The notes beneath the pieces are model-generated. The model was given only the letters and a program-made list of their open reading frames with translations. It was not told the DNA's origin and did not search any database. The position numbers and the translations under genes were made by a program. Shown here piece by piece: positions 32,605 to 40,400 of a stretch of DNA of 40,669 nucleotides. The stretch covers positions 1 to 40,669 of the forward strand of contig NZ_JABELE010000023.1 of the NCBI RefSeq assembly GCF_013009345.1. The letters run 5' to 3'. Positions within the stretch are counted from its first letter, which is position 1; each line of letters begins with the position of its first letter. Origin of the DNA: Acinetobacter geminorum. Lineage in GTDB: Bacteria; Pseudomonadota; Gammaproteobacteria; Pseudomonadales; Moraxellaceae.

Positions 32605-32650
32605 TGCATTAAGCAGGAATTCTTTCATTAAGGAATTCCTGCTTAATGCA
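32605..32650. repeat. Perfect 18-bp inverted repeat after the TA operon
   Basis: TGCATTAAGCAGGAATTC (32605-32622) and its exact inverse (32633-32650) enclose 10 nt. No T-run follows on either strand, so a simple intrinsic terminator is unlikely. It could be a protein-binding or transcript-stabilising structure. Confidence 0.7.
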
Positions 32651-32700
32651 CATATGGAATATATCTTACAGATTTTAGTTGTTTTTTAATATTTAATTGA

Positions 32701-32733
32701 AACTAAATTAAAACTAATTAGAAACTATAATTG
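32701..32733. repeat. AACYAA array 3 (11-bp spacing)
   Basis: AACTAA, AACTAA and AACTAT start at 32701, 32712 and 32723, exactly 11 bp apart. This matches arrays 1 and 2 in motif, spacing and unit number. Confidence 0.6.
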
Positions 32734-32755
32734 TGCATTTAATAGGGGATCATCT

Positions 32756-32925
32756 CTATTTCACAACCCAGAGTTGATCCCACTTAAAGTAGTTATGCGT
32801 CAACTTATCTCTGGTCATCTTCCATGTCCTATTGGGTAGCATACTTGCTCCAAGTACCAGTTTTGTCTTGCTAAACTTATATTGAATCTTTTCTAGTGTT
32901 TCCATTAAAACTGAAGGTATTTGCA
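32756..32925 (-). pseudogene. C-terminal fragment of a second umuC
   Basis: A minus-strand frame ending in TAG at 32756 encodes METLEKIQYKFSKTKLVLG then ASMLPNRTWKMTRDKLTHN and YFKWDQLWVVK. It aligns along its whole length with the end of the intact UmuC in this window (MESIHSKFGKSKLALGASML; YFKWDQLLCVK). Only about the last 50-55 residues remain. This is the relic of another umuDC operon in opposite orientation. Confidence 0.85.
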
Positions 32926-33069
32926 AAATTAGCCATGTAATTTAATTATTGATGGGCTATTGGAAGAAGGAATGAGTGATAGACTATGAACAAGAATGCG
33001 TAGTCATTTTATTCAGTATTTTTTAATTTAACTAAATGAAATTTATTGAATTTTAATTATTAATTAAAA

Positions 33070-33122
33070 CGCCCAATTTGAAAAACTGGGCGCTTCACTA
33101 ATGGTAATAATCATTACCATTA
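33070..33122. promoter_or_regulatory. Two hairpins in the gap before the resolvase
   Basis: CGCCCA/TGGGCG lies at 33070-33092, and TAATGGTAAT/ATTACCATTA at 33099-33122. The second palindrome partly resembles a Fur box, with ATAATCATTA at its centre. No gene starts close by. The remaining sequence at 32926-33397 shows no coding region. Confidence 0.4.
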
Positions 33123-33285
33123 ACCACTAGAGAACACAAACTATGGTTCAGTTTTGTGTTTTATAAACATACTTTGTGTATGTGAGTTTGTAAATGATTT
33201 TGCTCAGAGATTTAAAAATCAAAGTATCTTCTTATTGATATTTGTAATATTAGACTATACCCTAAGATAACATTATAAAAGTTCT

Positions 33286-33345
33286 TAAAACCATGTAACA
33301 TTTAAATGATTTTTAACCATATGTAACATGTAACTTTGATATTAA
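33286..33345 (+). other. Candidate res/operator region of the resolvase
   Basis: AACCATGTAACAT near 33289 and AACCATATGTAACAT near 33315 repeat the same core, with a further ATGTAAC right after. Repeated sites just upstream of a Tn3-type resolvase gene usually form its recombination site. Confidence 0.45.
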
Positions 33346-33397
33346 AGATTTATAATTTACGAAATTGTTCATTTTTATCCAATTGGGGCATAAAAGA

Positions 33398-33964
33398 ATG
33401 AAAGGTCAAAAAGTAGGCTATGTCCGGGTGAGTTCGGTCGAGCAAAATACGGGACGTCAACTTGAGGGAACTGAAGTCGACCGGATTTTTGTTGATCGTG
33501 CTTCAGGTAAAAATACCGACCGACCGAAATTTCAAGAAATGTTGAACTATGTCCGGGAAGGGGACAGGGTGATAGTACATTCCATGGATCGTTTTGCGCG
33601 AAGCCTGAAAGATTTGGTCACTGAAGTAGATAAACTGGTTAAAAGAGGGATCGCCATCCAGTTTGTAAAAGAAAATATTACTTTTACCGCTCAATCTACC
33701 CCGATGGATAATTTGATGCTGCAATTGATGGGTGCTTTTGCCCAGTTCGAACGTGAGATCATTTTAGAACGGCAAAAGGAAGGAATTAAATTAGCCTCTG
33801 CTCAAGGGAAGTACAAAGGCCGGGTACATAAATTGAAGCCTGATCAAGCTGAAGCTTTACGACAAGCATGGAATGAAGGGAAATACCCTTCAAAAATGGC
33901 ATTAGGTCAGGCATTTGGAATTAGTCGCCAAGCGGTATACCGTTATTTAAAAACCGGTGAATAA
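33398..33964 (+). CDS. Tn3-type resolvase (serine recombinase)
   Basis: A 188-residue resolvase. The ATG at 33398 gives the usual start (MKGQKVGYVRVSS); an upstream in-frame start at 33365 adds 11 unlikely residues. The catalytic Ser12 lies in YVRVSSVEQ, and the active-site block is VHSMDRFARSLKDL. The E-helix is LMGAFAQFEREIILERQKEG, and the C-terminal helix-turn-helix is PSKMALGQAFGISRQAVYRYLK. All parts are present. No transposase of a Tn3 element accompanies it, so plasmid multimer resolution is a likely present role. An IS6 end begins one base after the stop codon. Confidence 0.92.
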   Translation: MKGQKVGYVRVSSVEQNTGRQLEGTEVDRIFVDRASGKNTDRPKFQEMLNYVREGDRVIVHSMDRFARSLKDLVTEVDKLVKRGIAIQFVKENITFTAQSTPMDNLMLQLMGAFAQFEREIILERQKEGIKLASAQGKYKGRVHKLKPDQAEALRQAWNEGKYPSKMALGQAFGISRQAVYRYLKTGE

Positions 33965-33965
33965 C

Positions 33966-34020
33966 GGCACTGTTGCAAATAGAGATTTGAGTCGATAAAG
34001 TTTCCTTTAAAAAGTGCTTA
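33966..34020 (-). mobile_element. IS6-family right-end fragment
   Basis: GGCACTGTTGCAAATAGAG and the following 36 bp match the inverted 3' end of the IS6 copy at 12865-13683, with a few changes. Similarity ends near 34020. The resolvase stop codon abuts the fragment, so an IS6 insertion and deletion shaped this junction. Confidence 0.85.
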
Positions 34021-34095
34021 TGTATGAGAGTAAAAAAGTTTCATACTAAGTAATAGTGTTTAATATTCTATTATCCATAAATTTTTTAATTCTAC

Positions 34096-34121
34096 AAAAA
34101 ACCACTTTCCAGTGGTTTTTT
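34096..34121. terminator. Terminator of the secreted protein/lipoprotein operon
   Basis: AAAAACCACT and AGTGGTTTTT enclose TTCC, giving T-runs on both strands. It lies 18 nt after the lipoprotein stop. Confidence 0.82.
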
Positions 34122-34138
34122 AAATTAATTTGATATAT

Positions 34139-34477
34139 CTATTTGATATCAAATATAAGATTTTCTTTATCATATTTAGCAGAATATGCTACTACAGACT
34201 CAGAATGAAGTTTTTTATCTTTGTCCGTATAATTAATACTTATTGAATCCTCAGTATCTGAATACTGTATTTGATATTTATATGAAGCATTTGGTGCTAA
34301 ATCACCAATAACATCTACTTTTTTTGATGTTTCATACTTAAAATTAACATTATAAACGGGACTATCAGTTTTGTTATTTACGGTGATAGTTCCATTATCT
34401 TTTTCCATAGGTGAGCAAGCCACTATAAATATACTCGCAGCACCTAATAAAATACCTTTATTAAAAGTCATAGACAT
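34139..34477 (-). CDS. Small lipoprotein of unknown function
   Basis: A 112-residue protein with a lipoprotein signal: a hydrophobic segment (GILLGAASIFIVAC) with the lipobox ending at Cys21. The mature part (TITVNNKTDSPVYNVNFKYE) suggests a small beta-sandwich. The second mature residue is Pro rather than Asp, so the outer membrane is the likely destination. It follows the DUF6973-like secreted protein by 24 nt and should be cotranscribed. An immunity or accessory role for its neighbour is possible but unproven. Confidence 0.7.
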   Translation of the reverse strand: MSMTFNKGILLGAASIFIVACSPMEKDNGTITVNNKTDSPVYNVNFKYETSKKVDVIGDLAPNASYKYQIQYSDTEDSISINYTDKDKKLHSESVVAYSAKYDKENLIFDIK

Positions 34478-34501
34478 TCCACCTTATAAATCCTAATTTT
34501 T

Positions 34502-35236
34502 TTATTTTTCACCGACTGAATTTGACCATACCAAATTCCCATTTGATATGATTTTCAATCTTCCTGCCCGTACTTGAGCTTGAGTTAAACTCGCAAATGA
34601 TGATTGTAAAAGCGTCGTAGGATTGTTTTTCCCTAAACTGATACCTATCGAGTTATTATAAATATCCATAGACCGTTCTGTTGCAGGCTGTCCTGTAGAA
34701 CCGAATTCATGTGCATCACTCCATTTTTTTGCAAAATCGGCTCCCACATCTATTGTCATGCCAAAGTTCCAAACAGCATGTCTAAATGCATCACCATTTC
34801 CATTATGCATAACTGAACTAGTATTTACATATCTCGCTTTAGTAAGATCTATAGCAGTTTTGGCATTTGCGATACATAGTAAACCCTTAGCTCGGTTTGC
34901 ATTATAAAGTGCTTGTTCTTGAGCATTTAGATAACCATTTATATATCCGTCCATATCGGTATATACAGACGAAATTGTAGCTCTGGATGAGCGCCCAGGA
35001 GTTTGCACTACTTCTGTTTTCAATAAAGAATCGGCATATTCATTTAATTCAGCTTCACTAGCATCAGGGTTTTTATTCTGAAATTCACGTAACTTTTCAG
35101 CAATATTGTCAATTGAATTAGCAACAGAAGCATTATAGGTGATTACAGGTTCAGGAGAAGCAGTATTACTATCAGCAGCGTATAACTGTCCTGTTATTAA
35201 AGATAAAGACAAAGCAAGAATATAAGTTTTTTTCAT
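34502..35236 (-). CDS. Secreted DUF6973-like protein
   Basis: A 244-residue exported protein. Residues 1-20 form a classical signal peptide (LALSLSLITGQLYA, then ADSN). Residues 36-75 are a charged helical region. The core at 140-200 has HNGNGDAFRHAVWN (144-157), DAHE (174-177) and MDIYNNSIG (190-198), the arrangement of the DUF6973 family, whose conserved His, Asp, Arg and Glu suggest an enzyme. The chemistry is not known to me. It heads a two-gene operon with a lipoprotein, next to mobile elements. Confidence 0.72.
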   Translation of the reverse strand: MKKTYILALSLSLITGQLYAADSNTASPEPVITYNASVANSIDNIAEKLREFQNKNPDASEAELNEYADSLLKTEVVQTPGRSSRATISSVYTDMDGYINGYLNAQEQALYNANRAKGLLCIANAKTAIDLTKARYVNTSSVMHNGNGDAFRHAVWNFGMTIDVGADFAKKWSDAHEFGSTGQPATERSMDIYNNSIGISLGKNNPTTLLQSSFASLTQAQVRAGRLKIISNGNLVWSNSVGEK

Positions 35237-35495
35237 TTTCCAATAGTATCCTTTTAATTCGATTGATATTCCAATTTAGAATGTTTTCTGCCTTACAAAG
35301 TAATCTTTTGTTTATTTAATTTTTATAAGACTTATAAGATGAAATTAACTCATTGAGCCTAAAGCTTCATATAAGTATGAAACTTTATTACTTTAAAAAA
35401 AATTAGTTGGTCATGTTGGATTGCTTCAGTATGAGTCTTTATTTTTTTAGCTTAGGTCTTACCATTTAAAATCAAAGGGTTAAGAGTAACCTAGT

Positions 35496-36350
35496 ATGAT
35501 ACTTTTTTACTCTCACACACCGATCGCAGCTTCAACCTATTACCGAACTTTAGATCTTGCTGACAATCCAGAACATCGAGCGAAACGAGATCTACATGAT
35601 GAGCATCATGCTGAACAAATTCAACGAATTTGGAAAGAAAGTTCAGGTCGATATGGTGTGCGTAAGGTCTGGCAACAATTGAAACGTGAAGGCTATGTTA
35701 TTGCACGTTGTACAGTTGCTCGATTGATGCAGAAGTTAGGTATACAAGGTGTTTGGCGTGGTAAGAATAAACAAACTACTCGTAACCGAGATGACCAAAA
35801 ACGAGCAGATGATTTAGTGAAACGTAATTTTAATGCTGATCGACCTGACCAACTGTGGGTAAGTGATTTTACGTATATTCAAACAAATTCAGGCTGGGTC
35901 TATACCGCCTTTATTATTGATGTGTTCTCACGAGCAATTGTTGGATGGAAAGTATCTACACGGATGAATACAGATATGGTACTCGATGCACTTGAGCAAG
36001 CATTGCACGATCGAGGCATGCCAAAGAATGTGATTCATCATTCCGACAGAGGTGTGCAATATCTTTCCATTCGCTATACCAATCGTTTAGAAGCTGCAAA
36101 TTTACGAGCATCAGTCGGTACGACTGGTGATTCATACGATAATGCTTTGGCTGAAACAGTGAATGGCTTATACAAAACAGAGGTGATTGAATATCTAAAA
36201 GCAGATTGGCAAGGTTTAGCAGATGTACAACTTGCGACACTAAACTGGGTAGATTGGTTCAATAAAAAGCGTGTACACAGTGCACTGGGTTATGTATCGC
36301 CTTTTGAGTTTGAAGCAATGTACTATGATAAGATTAACCCGTTAGGTTAG
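35496..36350 (+). pseudogene. IS3-family transposase OrfB, N-terminally truncated
   Basis: The 284-codon frame contains the HTH_21-type region (HHAEQIQRIWKESSGRYGVRKVW) and the rve integrase core. The DDE residues are Asp in WVSDFTYI, Asp in HHSDRGVQY and Glu in ALAETVNGLYKTE. The family C-terminus (WVDWFNKKRVHSALGYVSP) is intact. The first eight codons are not IS3-like, and the orfA part needed for the frameshift product is absent. The element should not move by itself. Confidence 0.85.
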
Positions 36351-36398
36351 GTGGCCTAACTTAAATAAAAAAGTCTCCGACAAACCCGGTACGGTTCA
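35515..36398 (+). mobile_element. IS3-family remnant
   Basis: The second reading frame of an IS3-family transposase with its 3' flank is present. The first frame (orfA) and the left end are missing; similarity starts near 35515 (PIAASTYYR). The likely right end is near 36398, at GGTACGGTTCA, where a new hairpin begins. Confidence 0.78.
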
Positions 36399-36433
36399 CA
36401 TTGAAGTAGCTTCAAAATGAAGCTACTTCAATG
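36399..36433. repeat. Perfect 14-bp hairpin next to the IS3 end
   Basis: CATTGAAGTAGCTT and AAGCTACTTCAATG enclose CAAAATG. It touches the IS3 right end, so the element may have landed at the foot of this palindrome. Confidence 0.7.
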
Positions 36434-36595
36434 TCTAGGGTACTGGGTGCAGTCCACTATTCACTTCAGCCTACCTTGACTGTAGGTGTTTAAAAGCTGC
36501 TTTATAATAAACAGAAGAGTGTTCATTCTTAAGATTATTATACTATAATCGTTTGATAATATAGCACAGTTATAAACACTCTCCAGATACATAAA

Positions 36596-37384
36596 TTACC
36601 AACTAACATTCACACGTCGATTTGGAGCTAAACAGCCAACAAGACGATTATTAGCTTTGTTACCAGCACATTGTTGGTATAAATCAGTTTGGCTATTGGC
36701 TTGGATTTGAATGCGATTTACATCAATGCCTTCATTTACCAAAAGCTTCGCTACTGTATTCGCTCGCTGAGCTGAAAGTTGATGGTTGTATGAAAATTTA
36801 CCCAATGGATCAGCAAACCCTGCAACTGTAATCGGACCTGTTGAATTGCTTTGCTTAATTCGCTCGGCAATTGCCGCCACAGAACTTGAACCTTGTTCGA
36901 TTGCATTTGCATTTGAACGATCAAATGCAAAGAATACGCTTCCTGATCTTGCTCCAGCTAAATTCGTATCATTTGGTACTTGATTGTTTGCACCCCAAGC
37001 CATTAAACCTTCACAAGCCTCCCCTTTCCAGAATAAGCGCTCAGATAGATTTTTTTTATCAAAGTCTACGCGTAATTGGCAACGTAAATAATCTTGGCTA
37101 TTTGGTTGGCGAATATCTAACACATAGTTCCACGTTTTGACAAAAAATACCCCTTCGCTAAATTGAGGATTGCCCAAAATATATCGAATTTGGTCTTTAG
37201 TTAAACCTGTATCTAAGCGTGCAACATTGTCATATTCATAACGCTGTACTTGTTTAAGGTAACTTTTTTCAACCGTAGGAAATTTAATTTCCTCTTGCTG
37301 AACAACCACTTCATCATCTGCAATTGCAGTGATTGCTATCGTAGAAACCATCCCAAATACTAATGCTTTTATCATATTTTTCAT
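36596..37384 (-). CDS. tpgA: TpgA-like peptidoglycan-binding partner of the adhesin
   Basis: A 262-residue periplasmic or outer-membrane protein. It has a signal peptide to about residue 22 (ends ITAIA, then DDE). An SmpA/OmlA-like segment lies at about 50-110 (LDTGLTKDQIRYILGNP). An OmpA-C-like peptidoglycan-binding domain spans 148-262, with Asp192 and Arg207 (FADPLGKF, LSAQRANTV) as the binding pair. TpgA was described with AtaA of Acinetobacter sp. Tol 5, where it helps place the fibre. It begins 60 nt after the adhesin stop on the same strand, so the two form an operon. Confidence 0.9.
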   Translation of the reverse strand: MKNMIKALVFGMVSTIAITAIADDEVVVQQEEIKFPTVEKSYLKQVQRYEYDNVARLDTGLTKDQIRYILGNPQFSEGVFFVKTWNYVLDIRQPNSQDYLRCQLRVDFDKKNLSERLFWKGEACEGLMAWGANNQVPNDTNLAGARSGSVFFAFDRSNANAIEQGSSSVAAIAERIKQSNSTGPITVAGFADPLGKFSYNHQLSAQRANTVAKLLVNEGIDVNRIQIQANSQTDLYQQCAGNKANNRLVGCLAPNRRVNVSW

Positions 37385-37444
37385 TTTTTACTCTCTTAAT
37401 CTGTTGGAAGCTAGGAGAGTCAGATGACTCTCCTCGACAATGAA

Positions 37445-40400
37445 TTAGTCGATTACACCGCTGATACCGATACGTACACTTGGATCACCTTGTGATGCTG
37501 CTGCAACACCACCTGTGATTGACCAACGTCCATTGTCAGCAGTTTTACGTAAGGTCACACCCACTGCATTTTCACCACCATGATAAGAAGCGCCTGCTGC
37601 ATACGTATATTTACCTGGTACGAATGGTGCTGTCTCTAAAGCCATTGCCGCCGCAATGCCCGCATTCGCACGTTTTTCTACATCATCAATACGTTGGTTT
37701 GTTGAGTAGAACGCTTGCTCTAGACGATTACTTACATTGTCAATTTTGGTATTCAATGCTTGATCTGCTTTATTTAAAGCATCTACTGCACCACCAACAT
37801 TGTTGTAATCTTTACCACCTACGTTATATGTAGGATTAGTAAAGCTTTGCGTAATATTGTCATACCCAGCTCCACCACCAAGATACTCAACAATTTTTTG
37901 GTTCGTTGTATTCAACTGTGAACCATTTACCGCATCTTTAGAATCTGCTTTGATTGCACCATCTTTAACGCCAGTTACAACACGATCACCATCTTTACCT
38001 GCAACATTTACTGTAGTACCACCAGTATCTTTACCAACTGTGATTTCACCATTTGGTGTTTGTTGTTGAACAAGACCAGATTTACCACTGTTGATATTGT
38101 CGATATTGGTTTGGATGTTAGAAATATCACTTGTGTTTTGGTTCACTTGTTGTTGAACATTCCACAACTGACCGCCATTCACAGCATCTTTAGAGCCTTG
38201 AGCAACTTCACCATCTTTTACATTACTGATGGTTGTGCCATTAGCACCACCTAATGTGATTTTGTCTTTATTTGCGTCATCGTATTTAACCGCATTATTC
38301 GCAAGCTCATTAACATTGTTATTTACATTGCTAATCGCTGTGTCTAATTGACCCTTATTCACAGCATCTGTAGCACTCGTACCTGCTGCAACATTGGTAA
38401 TTTGTTTATTACCTGCATTGATTCCTTGTGTTGTTACACTCGGACCGCCTGCAATTACTAAACCAGTGTTGTTTAATACAACAGCATTATTACCAATGTT
38501 AATGCCTGAATTGTTCAGAACAGTATCACCTGCTGCAATAGAATCGACTGTTAAGTCCTTAGCAGTTGAAACTTCATAGTTATCTGAACCATCTGCATTT
38601 TTCGTCTTATTCACAACAATGTTTTCACCATTTGACACTGTTGTTTTAGACGTGGTTGCAGCATTGCCAATTGCTTGATCAAGTGCTGTTAATGCATCAC
38701 CAACGTTAGTTTGAGTACCTTGAGCCACATTATAAGTTGGGCCTGTGATCGTACCATCAGCATTTACCTTCGCATTACCACCAAGGCTGTCTACAAGTGC
38801 AGTTTGTGTTTCAACCACTTGATTACCGACAGCTTTCAATTGAGCAACGTTAACTACATCTGCATCGGCTGTACCAGCCGCAACGCCAGTAATTTGACGG
38901 TAGATACCATTTGCAGCATCACCAACTGCGACTGCACCAGTTGTAGATGTAGTGTTGCTAATTGCAGTTTTGTCAGCTGTAGTTGCTGCTGACAATGTAT
39001 AACCTGCAACATCAGCACCTGTAGTCGCTGCCGAACCCGTACCTAAAACAACTGAACCAGCAACTGTTTGAGTTACATTGTTTCCAAGTACAAAGGTATC
39101 GTCTGTCAATACTTGGTTGTTGTTACCCACAGAGTAACTGTTGCTGCCATCAACAATCGTTGGGTCACCAATTGCTCCTGAATGATCCCCATTCACTTTG
39201 TTACCAGTACCGATGCTGATAGATTGAGTACCTAATGCTTCTGCACCGTTACCAATCGCAATTGACTGAGCGCCAGCAACTTTCGTGTTGTGACCTAGTG
39301 CAACAGAACTATCTGCACCCGCTTCAACGATCGCGTTGACACCAATTGCAGTTGAGTTCAATCCACCTGCACTTGAGTCATTTGTCGTACCTAAATCACC
39401 TTTAGAAGTGTCTGCATTGGTATGGAAGAATTTCACACCTTCTGTATTCATCTTCTGAACAGTCTGAGCAATCGTCAAACGATCAGTCGTTTCTTGACCT
39501 TGCTTATCATAAGTAAGGAACAAAGAGTCCTGATTTTTATTGTCTGGTTGAGTATTTACAACCTGATCAATAATGTTGACTTTATTACCATTACCATCAA
39601 CAACTTCTGTAATATTGTTGCTAATTACTTGTTGTAATTGTTCTTCAGTCGCTGCACGACCTTGAGTTGCAAAGTCAGCAGCCGTTAAGTCTTTATTACT
39701 TAAGCCTTTGATAGTATTTGTCGTACTATCGATAGCAACATTTCCAACTGCTATTTGACCAGTCGTTACGCTATCCAAAGTCAAGTCTTTACTTAAAGCA
39801 AATGCAACATTATTACCTGTCTTAGTTGCTGTTAAGTTGCTATCTGTTGGATCAGCTACACCGATATCTACCGTATCACCCGCTTTGATTGCACCTGCAT
39901 TGGCACCATTGCTTGCCAAGTTCCAGCCTTTGTCTAATTCACTGATCGCAGCACCTACGTTGTTCACGTCTGTGCCATTCACGCTATAGGTCGGTGCTGT
40001 CACTGCGCCTGTCGTACTGTTGTATGTTGCACCACCACCTAAGTTGTTGGCTGTGCTGTTGCCCAATGCATCAGTTTTGCCATCCGCTGCTGCTGTTACT
40101 GCATCCAATTGGCCTTTGTTCACCGCTTGGTCTGCTGTGGTCGCATCTGCAACATTGCTGATGTTGGTGTTTGCTGCATCAATGCCCGCTGTCGTGATGC
40201 TTGGCCCACCTGTAATCACTAAGCCACTGTTGTCGAGCTTACTGTTACCTGTGGTCACGCTGTCAAGGTCAAGGTCACGGCTTAAGCTGTATTGAATTGT
40301 GTTGCCACTCTTCGCAACTTGTAAATTCGTTTCGCCTGCTGCTGTACCGATATCTACCGTATCGCCCGCTTTGATTGCACCTGCATTGGCACCATTGCTT

